Source: Syngnathus acus (lineage: Eukaryota > Chordata > Actinopteri > Syngnathiformes > Syngnathidae). Taken from it: a stretch of 64,000 bases of DNA. The position numbers and the translations under genes were made by a program. The stretch lies in assembly GCF_901709675.1 (NCBI RefSeq), contig NC_051088.1, positions 15,924,193 to 15,988,192 of the forward strand, given 5' to 3'. The notes beneath the pieces were generated by a model, which made no database searches, had not been told where the DNA came from, and was given only the letters and a program-made list of their open reading frames with translations. How positions within the stretch are numbered: position 1 is the first letter of the stretch; each line of letters begins with the position of its first letter. Shown here one piece after another: positions 34,091 to 45,813 of this stretch.

Positions 34091-34215
34091 TCTGAGGTTC
34101 TGGGTTTGAATCCCAACTCTGGCCTTTCTGTGTGGACTTTGTGTGGGAATTTCTCAAGGTAGACTCCGGCTTTCTCCCTCATTCAAAAAGCATGCATGCA
34201 TGATTATATTGACAG
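34090..34215 (+). mobile_element. tRNA-related fish SINE (degraded)
   Basis: The sequence reads TTCTGAGGTTCTGGGTTTGAATCCCAACTCTGGCC in overlapping parts, then CTTTCTGTGTGGACTTTG, CTCCGG and CATGCATG. This is the standard order of the widespread teleost SINE: B-box, CCTTTCTGTGTGGAGTTTGCATG, CTCCGG, then a CATGCA-type junction. The A-box half is replaced by the GT microsatellite. Confidence 0.65.
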
Positions 34216-35063
34216 GGCCACCAAGAGACTGTCACTAGATGGCCCGACTGGACCAATACAAATTTCATAGATAAATCAGCAGGGTCTGCCATTTTAATAT
34301 TTCATAAATTTTGTCTTATCCACTGAACTGGTCTTTTTATGCTGTAGACTTTGTTTTTGCATGTCAGGTTAAATCCTTCCATAAGTAACAACTTGAATAG
34401 GGTATAAAGCCAAGAAAATGTCAAATGTTAAATATTCCTTGGCCCCAGACAACAATTTTTTTTTATGGGAGCACAATGACCCCCTAACCTAAAATTTTAG
34501 GTGTGCAAGTAAAACATGTAGGGGTGCATACTGCCAACTCCCTTGCAAACTAAATATTCACATTTCCATTCAGTTTTACTGATAAATGGGCTGAAGTGTG
34601 GAGCCTAAGTTTGTCAGCAATAAAAATTTGTCAAGAATAATAATCCTACGACAGCATGACTCACGGTGGCCTAAAATGGCCACGTGCTAAAGGGCTTAAG
34701 GCCCTGCCATGTTTAACTTCAATCATTGCTTCCCAAATAGCAAGGCGGCCCCCCCCCCCCAGGGGGGTTGCGGTGGGATGCCTGGGGGAAAGCGTGTGAC
34801 CCCAGGGAACATGTTAATTAGGAAACAATGTTATGCAGAGGCGGACAATTTTATAAACAAATGCTACTACTAGAAAATAATTGAGTAGCACTGGCTTTAA
34901 CGAAGACTGTATGGATGAATAAATTCAAATGTAAATAATTAATTCTGCTGCCCTCGCACGCCTTTTTTTGTTTTTCAAGCTACGTGATTTTAATCACAAT
35001 CGGAATCACAATCATCTTTATTAGTCAAGCATGTTCAAACACACAAGGGATTTGGCAAACAAT

Positions 35064-35170
35064 CAGTCCCCTCCAAAAGTATTGGAACGGCAAAGTCAAT
35101 TCCTTTGTCTTCAATACTGAAGACAGGGTTTCAGATCTAAAGAGGAATTAGACAAAATATGAGACAGAAA
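35064..35170. mobile_element. Tc1/mariner-like element fragment
   Basis: Begins CAGTCCCCTCCAAAAGTATTGGAACGG and continues with CAATTCCTTTGTC and a TGAAGAC...TTTCAGATC stretch, a pattern I know from fish non-autonomous DNA elements. No matching right end is found nearby, so the exact superfamily is uncertain. Confidence 0.45.
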
Positions 35171-38100
35171 TAACATATATTATTATATAGAATATGCTGC
35201 TCTAACATGGCACCTTAGCAAGGCTTTTGAGCTGGATTTGAGAGTAGGTAAATTTGCAACAATTTGTTTGCCAGCAAAGAAGAATCCTTTAAAATGTGAC
35301 CCGAGAGAATGTGTCACTTTGCCTTTGCTGGCCGCTTGGCTTTAGTGTCATCCCGGCAAGCAGCACAACAATCACCTCCGCCTCTGCCATGGCACGTACC
35401 CCGCCCTCCCCCCAGCCAGATTTACAGCCATCCCCTCAAGTGGATGTCATGTCTGTTTGCCATGGCGAGAGGAGAAACAAGCGGCCAGCGAGGCTGCATC
35501 TCCATTTTGTAAGATGAGCCATTGCCTAGCAACCCGATTAAAAGAAAGTCCCAACAGATATGGACCGTGAGAGAAACCGTGAACCTGTGCTGTCATGCTT
35601 TGATTTGACTAAAGAACACTGTCGCTATGTTGTTTTCATGCTGCATGTTAGGCTACATCTGTAGCAGAGCTGCTGGCTCATAATTTATGACCGTGTGACA
35701 CAAAACCGAGAATGCTGTTGTCACATGTTTTTGACCATGTGACAAAAATGATACAAAAGTAAACAAATGACTAAACAAAGCCTCAAATTCAAAGTGGAAA
35801 GTGAAAACACAAACGTCAATACAACGCACTCATTGATTTTCGGATCAATCTGTCCGTATTGTGCTCAATATAGTAGCTCAGTGAGTGACCAAGCACTATC
35901 CTAATTATTTCCTACACTGCATATGCATTTTTCTTTTGCAATTCATTTCCTGCACAGCCTCTTTTTGAATGCTTGATTTAGTATGAAAGGTGTTACACCG
36001 TTAAGCATAATACACGCTGAATACGGTTTAAGTCTGGAGATTGACATTCTAAAGCCTTCCACTTCTTACACCTGATGAATCCCAAGAAGCACAAACATCA
36101 TTGATTTTTTTTCAGCTGTTGAGAATGGATAAAAAACGTAAAAGGAAACAATTCTCACAAAGCATGTGAAGGTGTTAAGAGTAGATCGATTGTTTCCATC
36201 AAATTCAGCAGAATTCATCACTTTTTGTCAAGTAACAAAACACAGCGTGTCCCCCCCCTCAAAATTCTACCTCACTTGAAATATGAATTGCGCAGCAACT
36301 ATATGTCTTAGGAAAGTCAAATGACTTAATTCAGAAACAAGGTGAAATGTGAGCACATTCAAACTGATATGTATATTGTACAATGTACAGGATATTTGAT
36401 TATTTATTTCACTTTAGCTTTCACAGCAGTAAAGCGACGCTATGTTTTGTAATAAGGTCACAACTGCCGCTTAGTGTCGTGACTGCAGGGTTTTATCGCC
36501 GTCTTTAAGGAATGCCATGTGCATGATACCAGTGGGGGCTACTCGGGTGGGCTTCCCGTCTGCTTGGTTATGTTGATAATAATTCTCTATCCTGTCGATT
36601 GAAATTGACTGAAACTGCCCTCTGGCTTGTATTGCTACCATCATTTTCACTTTTTATATGTTTTTTTTATATGTTAAAGAGAGTGATTGAAAATACCGGC
36701 AACTGCGTTTTTCGTCAACGTGTTTTTTTAATTAAATTATTTGAGTTACTATTGACTTCTTGGAGCTACTTCAGTTTGGAGCGTTGTTCTCTTGCAGTAG
36801 TCTGTCTGCGAGCAGCCGCCCTCAATCAAGCTGCATTATGCATTGTGACTGTGATATTTATCTGAAGCTTTTGCACAGTAGCCTCATTGTCTCACAATGT
36901 TTTCATGTCATGTTTAAGCAACACAACCATTGCAGCCATGCTGAGTGTTTCTGATGAGTCAAATCCTTTCATGACATCTTTTAGGTGGCAGCGATGAGGA
37001 CGCACGAGCTCAATAATGTTTTGTTTCATCATTTCCGCTTCGTATCACTGGATGTTATTTCAGCCAACATCAAATGATATTTATGGTTTGCTCTAGCTTT
37101 CTGTGGCTTTTCGTGTCACTTTTTTCTAAATGAATAATGGTACTAAGAGAACAAAGCCAGGGAGTTAAGAAACCGAAGATTGTAATAGGGAAGTTAAATG
37201 TAGTTAGGGAAAATATATTTTAGTATGTTCGACTGTCTAACTTCAGTCTGATACTTTTCTCACAAAATACATGAATGACAATAGTGTTAATTAATTTCAT
37301 ACTTGTGCGACCAATGAGGTGCTAGTGTTCATTTTGGGGGGTCATTAAAAGCTAAATAAATGTTTTTAAAATTGTTTTTACTGAATTAGTATTGGACTGG
37401 TTGACTTCTGTTTATACTTGCACAGTCAATAAAGACTTTAGAGTGCTGATTTTTGCTTGACATTTAACAGCTCCTAGATTTAGTCTCATCTTGTCTTTGA
37501 ATCGCAACACAGTTTCCTTGGAAGGGTCATCACACAAATAAAAGCCGTCCCGCTGCCCATGATTGTCACATGATTCAACTTTAGAGTAATAACATCCACT
37601 AAGAGGGAATTGGCTGCTGTAATGAAGTGGATTAGTGCATTGCTTCGTTCTGAGCTGCAGGACTACTGTTGTGCTTTGCATGACTGGGCAACACTGATAT
37701 TTACGTCCTATTTAAAGAAGCAAAATATGTAAAAGTGGCATTGTTAAGTTCTGTTTACAAATAGTTATGTCATTAAACTCACCTTTTCCATTTACATACC
37801 ATAATAAATGTTAGGGAATACAGGCACATGCTCTAATAGTAGCTGCATTCGGAGAGAAGAAAATTTACTTTCCATGCATGAGGTATGTTTAAGTTGTTGC
37901 ACGCGTGGACGCGAATCACTCCACGCATGTTGTTAAAATAATACATTTACTGAAACACACACAACAGCGGCAGTTACAGTCAAGACCCGGCGAAACTCCC
38001 GTTCTCTGTCAACTACTTAAAGTCCAAATGTCCCAAAAACCACCATGGGCCCCACAAATTACTGCAAAAAAACCCAAAAAACTCAAACAAAGATGAAAAA

Positions 38101-38373
38101 ATAGCAACAATGAAATAGACTTCTCAAAAACATAAGGATGCCACAATATGTTACCAAAAGATGTTTTATTGTCAGATCCTGATAAAAAATAAATGTGCAA
38201 ATAAAGGAGAATAGATTCCAAAAAATGATCCGAGACAAATTTGCAAACCTCAAGGTTTTCGCTGTGTGCAAAATCCCCCGATAAAATATTCAAGAGAAAC
38301 CTTTTGGGCTTGTTGTTGCAAAATGATGGGCAGTACGCAACCTGACTTTCCAACCATTTTGTTTTTTTTTCAG

Positions 38374-38467
38374 ACGCACATCTTCCAATCTCCCAATCAG
38401 ACATCTCCCAACTTTCTTTCTTTGCTTCAACCCTCCTTGGCTCAAGCTCCCACACGTGTGCTCAGCC
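38374..38467 (+). other. slc6a17 5' UTR part of the start exon
   Basis: A long T-rich tract followed by CAG|AC at 38371-38373 makes a strong splice acceptor 94 bases before the start codon. This implies at least one upstream non-coding exon. Confidence 0.6.
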
Positions 38468-38768
38468 ATGCCGAACAACACTCGAGTAACCCAGCTGGAG
38501 CACAGCAGCGAGCCGGTCACCGAGTCCGTGGCCGACCTGCTATCTCTGGAGCACCCCATGGACTACAAGAGCAGTCAGATGAGCATGGGGCTCAGTCCGG
38601 GCTCCACTGCCCCAGTAAGAGCCCTTCTGCCCTCCCCGGACCCTGACGCTGAGGACGGGAGGCCGGCCTGGAACAATAAGATGGAGTACATCCTGGCGCA
38701 GGTGGGCTTCTCAGTTGGGCTTGGGAACGTCTGGAGGTTTCCATACCTGTGCCAAAAGAACGGTGGAG
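38468..38768 (+). CDS. slc6a17: slc6a17 coding exon 1
   Basis: Cytoplasmic N-terminus and TM1, ending Asn-Gly-Gly in phase 1; donor GGAG|GTAGGT. Confidence 0.95.
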
Positions 38769-41700
38769 GTAGGTGAACCTACTAAACGGGGGTTTGGTGA
38801 ATGTATTACAGTCCCATTCCCATTTGGTTGACTTTCAAAACAACATTTTCCCATCTGAATTAATAACGTCCGCCCATTCGTTCGGGAGTCAAACAAAGTC
38901 CACCGCCATACACTCTTCTCCCTTGTTTCATAGGTGCCTACCTGATTCCGTACTTCATCCTCCTCATCCTCATCGGCATCCCGCTGTTCTTCCTGGAGCT
39001 GGCGGTGGGTCAGAGGATCCGACGTGGCAGCATTGGCGTGTGGAACTACGTCTACCCCCTGTTGGGAGGCATCGGGGTTTCGAGCCTGATGGTAAGCGTA
39101 TGACCTTCTTCTTTGGATGGATGGTAGCGGCATCATTATCGTGTCTCAATACAAAGCAACATGTGAGAGGCAACCGGGCTTGGTTGAGGAATAAATTTCA
39201 CCTTCAATGCAAAATGCTTCTTCAGTTCTCGATTTTAGCTGTGGAGTATCTCTCTTTATGTTTCTAGTGGGTGTAGGCAAGGAGAGAAAATCAATATTGA
39301 GGTCAACAAGTTGATTCATAAATAGATGTGGTGGAAATCCAGACATAGTTTTGAGAGTTTTTAGAGTGTAACCTCCCACGTTGGGTAGTGAATAAGGGAG
39401 GAAATAATTGTCCTCCTCCTCTCAGCGCTGGGCTCGCAGTTGTTGGAAAATCACGAGGATCTAGTGAATGCTGTCTGTTGCCTTGGTGAGAAGACCAAGT
39501 TGCAGCTTGCAGCATTAACACGTCTGGTAGCTTCCTCACAGCTCCATTCTTCAATTTGCGCCTCTCTTTTATTAACATTCTTCTTTTGTACATAGTCATG
39601 CTTCGATCAGAAGTCTGTTCATTTAGTCAGCAAACTTGGTTAATGTGTATCATTCTAAGAAAACACACACTCGCACACAAATTTTCTCACATGCAAAATG
39701 TGATGTCGGGCAGCTATAAATAGCGCCTCACCCAGGACTGCTGAGAGCAAGCAGTTCAATAATTCATTGGCACTCAGAGTTAATCTGACGTAGACTCGGC
39801 ATCTCCTGCCCCAGGAGATTTAATCCGACATGTTTGGCGAAGCTAACTGAATAAACTGCACACACCTTTTCACTCACATAAATGTGCCTGGATTTCCTGT
39901 ATTCATTCTTTTACCATCATTGTACAAACCGTGAAAGAGGTTTTTGGGTGAATGTGAGAGTTTTTTGAGGTGCATGATATTTAGATAAATCATTAAAATT
40001 GATTTCAGGATTTTGTCCAACGTGAGAGTGATTTCTGATCACTTCGGGTTAATATGTATTTGTTTGTATTTGTTCATATTGATCTTGTTTCCTTGTATTC
40101 TAATCCATGAATAAAGAACTGATGTCCCTCTCTCGGTTGCTCTCTCGTTTCGTGGCAGGTTTGCGGCTTTGTGGGCCTCTACTACAACGTGATCATCGGA
40201 TGGAGCATCTTCTACTTCTTCCAGTCCTTCCAGTACCCACTCCCTTGGGCTGAATGCCCGGTCCACATCAATGGAACCCAAGCCAGTAAGTGCAGCAAAA
40301 AATAAAAGGTTCGGTTTGGATGTGTGTAGACGCAACTCACAGCCACGCTTGTTGTTTGGTCCTTGCAGTCGTGGAGCCAGAGTGTGAAAAGAGCTCGGCC
40401 ACCACTTACTTTTGGTACCGTCAGACGCTCAACATCACCAGCAGTATCGACGACACGGGCGGCCTGAACTGGAAGATGACTCTTTGCCTTCTTGTGGCTT
40501 GGATCTTGGTGTGCTTGGCTGTCATTAAAGGCATCCAGTCGTCTGGGAAGGTGTGGTACAAGTCGCCATTTATTGGTCTTTTCCAGAGATGGTCCTAGAG
40601 GTTCAAAATAATGATATGCATGTAAAATATGTAACATAGTTTTATTGTAGCAGTAAAATAATATTTTCTGCTATTTTCTAAAATTACTGTTTATCAGGCA
40701 TTTGATTATAATTTGTGAGAAAAGTATTTAGTAAAGTAATATAAAAGGTAATTTTAATAAAATTAAATCATGCACAAATTTTATGTTATGATTTATAGAA
40801 AAAACTAAGATTAAAAATTGGAGTAAATTGTTTGTTTTACATCCGGATCTCTGAAAAACATGAAATATGTAGTTGCCCCCTCTAGTGGTACATTGAAAAA
40901 ATAATAACAGTTCACACTGCCTGTTAGAGTGACATTTTTTCACAATCATACAGTTCAATTCTATTTAACATTGAAAAATGCATGACATGGCAATGTAAAT
41001 AGTTGTTGGGCCGGATTAAGTGGGCCATTTGCATTCCCAACCCCCGATTCACGAGAACCGTGTATCTGCGTGCATTTGCTTGCTGACTCGTGTATCCATG
41101 GCAACACTGAGCAATATGACCTCCATGTCTCCTTCAGGTGATGTACTTCAGCTCTCTCTTCCCTTATGTGGTGCTCTTCTGCTTCCTGGTGAGAGGTTTG
41201 TTGCTGAAGGGCGCAGTGGATGGAATCGCACACATGTTCACACCAAAGGTGAGGCGCCAACCGTAAACCAATAAAAGTGATGAAAAGCCAGTGCAGGAGG
41301 CAAGTCAATCACCAGGTCCAAATTTTAAAACCGGTCAGCACAATTCTTGCCCTTGGAAAATTGGCTCCTTTTAGGGGCGAATCTGAAAAGTCCAGGGCGT
41401 ACCAGGGCAGTAAAGATGTGACAAATATGGCGTGTGATTGTCAGCTGGAGAAGATGCTGGAACCGCAGGTGTGGCGAGAGGCGGCCACGCAGGTATTCTT
41501 CGCACTGGGCCTCGGCTTTGGCGGCGTCATCGCCTTCTCCAGCTACAACAAGCGAGACAACAACTGCCACTTTGACGCTGCGCTTGTTTCCGTCATCAAC
41601 TTTGTCACATCCATCCTGGCCACGCTGGTGGTGTTTGCTGTCCTGGGCTTCAAGGCGAACATCATGAATGAGAAATGTGTCGTAGAGTGAGTATGTCGCC

Positions 41701-43747
41701 GTCCCTGCCGCTCTTAAAGGGCAATTTTGTTAAGTTGAGTTTTTATTTTGACACATACACTTGTGTGCAGCATATGTTTAGAAACAGGTTGAATTTGTAA
41801 CTCATGTAAATGTGCAGGAATGCAGAGAAGATCTTGGTGTACCTCAACACCAGCGTGTTGAGTAAAGAGCTCATCCCTCCTCACATCAACTTCTCACACC
41901 TGACCACGCAAGACTATGCGGAAATGTATGGAGTCATTAAGACGGTCAAGGACGAAAACTTTGCCCAGCTGGGCCTCGACTCGTGTGTGCTGGAGGACGA
42001 ACTCAACAAGGTGAGTGACGCTTTCTTGAAAGGTGACATCCTATTCATGCATTTTTTTCGAGTATTCATTTGAGTCACATGAGACATCACTATCATCATC
42101 CTCACCATGCAGGCGGTGCAAGGAACCGGTCTGGCCTTCATCGCCTTCACAGAAGCTATGACGCACTTCCCGGCCAGTCCCTTCTGGTCGGTCATGTTCT
42201 TCTTCATGCTCATTAATTTGGGTCTGGGAAGCATGATCGGGACCATGACGGGCATCACCACGCCCATCCTTGATGCCTTCAAGATACGCAAAGAGATTCT
42301 GTGCGGTAAGCTTTTTCTTTTTATGCCTTCAACAACTTGAAGTGGGTCAAAATTCTGACAGCATGTTTGTGTCCCTCAGTGGTTTGCTGTATCATTGCCT
42401 TCCTGTTGGGTCTGCTGTTTGTGCAGCGCTCAGGGAACTACTTTGTCACCATGTTTGACGACTACTCGGCGGGCTTGCCGCTCACGGTGGTGGTGATCCT
42501 GGAGAACATCTCTGTGGCCTGGATATATGGAACCAAAAGGTGCCCGATAGTTAACACTGAAATAAAAGCCGACCGGTTTGGTGCCGATTGGAGAACTGTG
42601 TACTAAAATCGATTGCTCTTCCAAAAGAACATCGATGTTTGTCAAGCGAGCTAAATTTGTATTGAGAAGAACTGAATGTGAACACAAATTGAATTTTCAA
42701 TTAGGATCAATTTAATTTTCATTTTAGAGAAACAAAAGCATGTTTCATAATTTTAAATTCAGGATCAAGTTTATTGTTCTTCACTTCCTAATAAATTGAA
42801 ATTCAAATTGTACGATTTTCAAAGCAAATAATTCAAATTAAACAATAGGAATCCGATTTATGAATTCAATTATTCTCGGTGTCCAACTTCCCAGCAGAAA
42901 CTTTGGTGCTGTGTCTAACCCTTGCCATCATCAGCTAGCTCGCTCTGTCAACAACTTTGCCATGGACTGCTTCTCCTTGTAGGTTCATGCAGGACCTGGA
43001 GGACATGCTGGGCTTCCGGCCATACTCTTTCTATTACTACATGTGGAGGTACGTGTCACCGGCCATTCTAGTGCTGCTCATCACGGCTACCGTCATCGAG
43101 ATGGTCGTCAGCCCTGCGGGCTACAATGCCTGGGTGGAGTCAGAGGTATGCCTTTTAATTTAAACAAAGCATCCATTTGATACGAAAACAATTGCCCACA
43201 CAAATATAAGTGCAGTGAAACCTCTACTTACGAACTTAATTCATCCCGTGATTGCGTTTGTAGTAGAAAAGTTCACATGTTTTTCCATAAGAATGAATGC
43301 AAAATGTAAAATTAGTGTTTTAAGTGCTTTACCTTGAACGATGTGATGTGGTATCTCAGCACTACGTCTATTTTGTCTGTCCAGGGCTCTGAGCGTTTCC
43401 ACAACTACCCTCCCTGGGCTTCAGCCATGGCCTACTCCCTCATCGTGGTGGCCATGTTGCCCTTGCCAGTGGTCTTCGTAGCCCGTCGTTTCAACCTGCT
43501 GTCTGATGGTTCCAACAAGCTGTCCGTGTCCTACCGCAAAGGCATGATGAAGGACATGTCCAACCTGGAGGAGCAGGACGAGCAGCGCTTCATCCTCAGC
43601 AAGAACCCTCGCCAGGCGCCCTCCCCTGTGCCATCCCAACGCCCTTACCTGGGGCCCGGCGGAACGCAAGAGATGACCAACACCAACTACGGAACCGGCA
43701 CCAAGACGGGCTACCAGAACATCGGCTCACCCGAATCTGAGCTATAA
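38468..43747 (+). CDS. slc6a17: Sodium-dependent neutral amino acid transporter SLC6A17 (NTT4), whole gene
   Basis: Join 38468-38768, 38934-39091, 40159-40285, 40369-40550, 41138-41248, 41445-41686, 41818-42010, 42113-42305, 42380-42539, 42983-43145, 43385-43747. All introns are GT-AG and phase closes throughout, giving 730 aa (human is about 727). It belongs to the SLC6 neurotransmitter-sodium symporter family with 12 expected membrane spans. TM1 carries the hallmark [12 protein letters not shown], and TM6 the [11 protein letters not shown] region. The N-terminus ([20 protein letters not shown]) and the Pro-Glu-Ser-Glu-Leu C-terminus match mammalian SLC6A17. The large extracellular loop between TM3 and TM4 carries an Asn-Ile-Thr site, a possible glycosylation site. 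The mammalian protein sits on synaptic vesicles and loads proline, glycine, leucine and other neutral amino acids. The start is the only Met codon before the conserved block and has G at -3. No damage is seen. Confidence 0.97.
38934..39091 (+). CDS. slc6a17: slc6a17 coding exon 2
   Basis: TM2 ([16 protein letters not shown]) and the conserved [12 protein letters not shown] loop; donor ATG|GTAAGC. Confidence 0.95.
39092..40158 (+). other. slc6a17 intron 2
   Basis: 1067 bp; nothing recognised. Confidence 0.8.
40159..40285 (+). CDS. slc6a17: slc6a17 coding exon 3
   Basis: TM3 ([18 protein letters not shown]) and the start of the large loop; it follows the 1.07-kb intron. Confidence 0.95.
40369..40550 (+). 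CDS. slc6a17: slc6a17 coding exon 4
   Basis: End of the large extracellular loop ([14 protein letters not shown]) and TM4, ending in GIQSSGK; donor AAG|GTGTGG. Confidence 0.95.
40551..41137 (+). other. slc6a17 intron 4
   Basis: 587 bp, AT-rich. Contains a CTCF-like site at 40873-40888. Confidence 0.8.
40873..40888 (-). promoter_or_regulatory. CTCF-like motif (weaker)
   Basis: Reverse complement CCACTAGAGGGGGCAA. It has the CCACTAGAGG core and one extra base before the GCA. Confidence 0.3.
41138..41248 (+). CDS. slc6a17: slc6a17 coding exon 5
   Basis: TM5 region ([22 protein letters not shown] in part); 37 codons, phase 0 at both ends. Confidence 0.95.
41445..41686 (+). CDS. slc6a17: slc6a17 coding exon 6
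   Basis: TM6-TM7, including the substrate-site region [10 protein letters not shown] and [11 protein letters not shown]. Confidence 0.95.
41818..42010 (+). CDS. slc6a17: slc6a17 coding exon 7
   Basis: The loop between TM7 and TM8, with an [10 protein letters not shown] block; donor AAG|GTGAGT. Confidence 0.95.
42113..42305 (+). CDS. slc6a17: slc6a17 coding exon 8
   Basis: TM8 and the [15 protein letters not shown] region. The intron after it is only 74 bp. Confidence 0.95.
42380..42539 (+). CDS. slc6a17: slc6a17 coding exon 9
   Basis: TM9-TM10, [21 protein letters not shown] in part; ends in phase 2 within the Lys-Arg codon pair. Confidence 0.95.
42540..42982 (+). other. slc6a17 intron 9
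   Basis: 443 bp with an AT-rich centre; GT-AG ends; nothing else recognised. Confidence 0.8.
42983..43145 (+). CDS. slc6a17: slc6a17 coding exon 10
   Basis: [14 protein letters not shown] and TM11; acceptor TTGTAG|G. Confidence 0.95.
43205..43310. repeat. Dispersed-repeat fragment in slc6a17 intron 10
   Basis: The GTGAAACCTCTACTTACGAACTTAATTC start resembles a repeat common in fish genomes. A diverged relative may lie at 18330-18420 in alx3 intron 3. Class unknown. Confidence 0.35.
43385..43747 (+). CDS. slc6a17: slc6a17 coding exon 11 (last)
   Basis: TM12 ([21 protein letters not shown] in part) and the cytoplasmic tail with [14 protein letters not shown], ending in PESEL and TAA. Confidence 0.97.
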   Translation, partial: GSERFHNYPPWASAMAYSLIVVAMLPLPVVFVARRFNLLSDGSNKLSVSYRKGMMKDMSNLEEQDEQRFILSKNPRQAPSPVPSQRPYLGPGGTQEMTNTNYGTGTKTGYQNIGSPESEL

Positions 43748-43989
43748 TCTGTCAAGCTCATTTTGTTTTTGGTTTTCATCACACCTTTACTCATCGGGTG
43801 CATCAGGTCTAAGTATGTCCAGTGCTCATTAGCTCTGAACCCACTTTGTCATGGCCAATCCCCCAAATGATCATCAGACTTTGACCACACCCTCATTCGA
43901 TGGCTTAGGCCAAAAATGCTCACAATTTTGTGTCACTAATATTTGCTTCCATCAGGGCTTTTGAGAAGAGAGAAGTTTGTTAAAGTAAG

Positions 43990-44260
43990 CCTTGGAATTA
44001 GCTCAAAAAGGTGGCTTCAAACCAAATGGCCACCTTCCTGTTCAATTCCAGGTATGGGTCCTTGAGACTTTTTGCTGCATCCTGTCATGATTGACAGGTC
44101 CACCCAATTTTGGCAATTTCTTTCCTGCCAAAGCTGCTGAGCGAGTTTTGGGGGATTGTGTGGAGGACCCTGAAATGGGCTAATATGGAAAAGAGCACAA
44201 TCAATATGTGATCTTTCACTGAGCCACACTGCCAGAAACACAGACTGGCCAATCACAGCA
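43990..44260. repeat. Dispersed-repeat block with GGCCAATCACAGCA signature
   Basis: Contains GGCCACCTTCCTGTTCAATTCCAGG, CTTGAGACTTTTTGC, and GAGCCACACTGCCAGAAACACAGACTGGCCAATCACAGCA in overlapping parts. A similar GGCCAATC...CAGCAC segment, preceded by CCACAC or CACGC, occurs at 47245-47292 and at 55170-55230. This implies a dispersed family that I cannot name. Confidence 0.4.
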
Positions 44261-44435
44261 TAGCACAAAATAGACATCCGACACGTGAACTTTGAGTGAT
44301 TTAGTTTACTTTTTTTTTTTCAAATTTTGGTCTCTTGTATCAAAATGAAAGTAAGCTTTGGATCATTTGAATCTCAACTCAATTTTATAGAATCACTTTA
44401 AAGACAACCACAGCTACAACAATGAGCTGCACATA

Positions 44436-44441
44436 AATAAA
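44436..44441 (+). terminator. Alternative slc6a17 polyadenylation signal
   Basis: AATAAA in ACATAAATAAAAAAATG, about 690 bases past the stop. No clear GU-rich element follows. Confidence 0.25.
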
Positions 44442-45054
44442 AAAATGAAGCGTAAAACGTAAGACAATTGAACACGACATAATTTAAAAACATAAAAAGG
44501 GAGGTCATTCCAGACTTTCCAGCACCAACCGAGAGGGTAGGCAAGGATCAGATGAGGTGAGATCATTCTGAGATTTGAAAACAAATATCAGAATCAGTTT
44601 TTTTTTCTTTCAAAACAACCCAAAGTCCCAATCAGTCCAATTTTTAACCTATCCATTTTAAGGGTATAAGTTATGGGATGAAAATAGACTGAAGGCAGGT
44701 ACTCGCAACACACAAATATTTGTACAAAAAACCTTCCAAATTCAATTGTCCATAACATGTCCCTTTCTAAAACAGAGTCTCACTTTTCTCGCGCCTTTTT
44801 TCCCTCCCTACCTGTTTAACGAAGCGCGGGGGATTGTGTTTGATTGCCTCGGTGGGGGAAGTAGAGGTGTGACTCTTGTCTTTTGTGTGAGAGAGACCCT
44901 GGTGAACCCTCGGTGTGTAAAAATAGAAATGGTGTCGCCCAGGGTGCCGCTTTGGCAACGCGCCTTAGACACCATGAACATCAGGAGTGTGCTGCTGTCG
45001 CCTGTGCACCTCTTTGCTCATGAGATGCTTTACTGTTTAGTTATAGCATTGAAC

Positions 45055-45450
45055 CAGAACCTTCGACACAACCTTCAGTAGTCTTGTAGAACGTGTAGAA
45101 CATTAATAGCCACTTTCAGAACCTTGTAGGGGACAACCAGCACCTCCTTGATAACCTTGAACCTTCTGTAGAACATCCAGACTTTAAGTACCTCTAAAAC
45201 CTTCTTCAAGTCACATTCAGAATTTTCGTGATCACCACTAGGATCTAAACCTGTAGAACCTCTAGAACCTTAATGTCCATGTTCGCAGTCTTGTAGCCCA
45301 CTACAAGACGCGACTTGATCACCACTTGAACCTGCGATTCAATAGGAACTGTAATTAGGTGGATTTTGAACAGTCCCTGGCCTTTTAGGGGGGAAGCCTA
45401 TGAATTGGCGTGAGGCTGAGGGTGATGATGTTCTGTGCAAGACCTTGCTA
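45055..45450. repeat. Degenerate minisatellite built on GTAGAACCT/CAGAACCTT
   Basis: At least nine imperfect occurrences of [G/C]AGAACCTT or GTAGAAC[A/C/G]T, irregularly spaced. This looks like an old minisatellite decayed by mutation. Confidence 0.45.
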
Positions 45451-45799
45451 GGAACCTTGTAAAGGACTTCAGTGCAGTTGTCCAGACCAGACAGGAGTGG
45501 TTAAGGGTTGACAGATTCAGTAAATTAAGGCAGCGCAAATCAATTGTGCTTCAATGTCAATCGGATTTCTTTCAGATTGGTAAACCTTAGATTACGCCCG
45601 GCTCTCCAAGACAACAGAAGTTATGATAAAATTATGGAAAGATTAAATAGCTGGAGGTGCTCATGCAAAAGTTCATCAGTAAAATTTAAAGTGCATTGTA
45701 CGACCATTTTTAAATTTCATGCAAAAACATTATATCTTACGTTTTGGAGTTTTGAACACTGATGCATGTTCTGCTTGCTTTTAGAATACACAGTTGCAA

Positions 45800-45813
45800 C
45801 CACTAGATGTCTC
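45800..45813 (+). promoter_or_regulatory. Weak CTCF-like motif
   Basis: CCACTAGATGTCTC has the 5' half of the CTCF core but not the GGCAG half. Confidence 0.2.

Larger units (their letters stand above)
23031..38373. other. alx3-slc6a17 intergenic region
   Basis: About 15 kb between two divergently transcribed genes. No coding exon can be supported; mammalian UBL4B, which lies here in human, is not seen. 23270-23560, just upstream of alx3, contains an octamer (ATGCAAAT, 23487-23494) and several TAAT cores that could serve alx3. GC-richer islands without coding sense occur at 24900-25130, 27110-27320, 28580-28830 and 31740-31920. Repeats and the CpG block are listed separately. Confidence 0.6.

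Noticed and set aside
38456-38456. slc6a17 start at 38456
   Set aside because: The codon is GTG. The ATG at 38468 fits the mammalian N-terminus.
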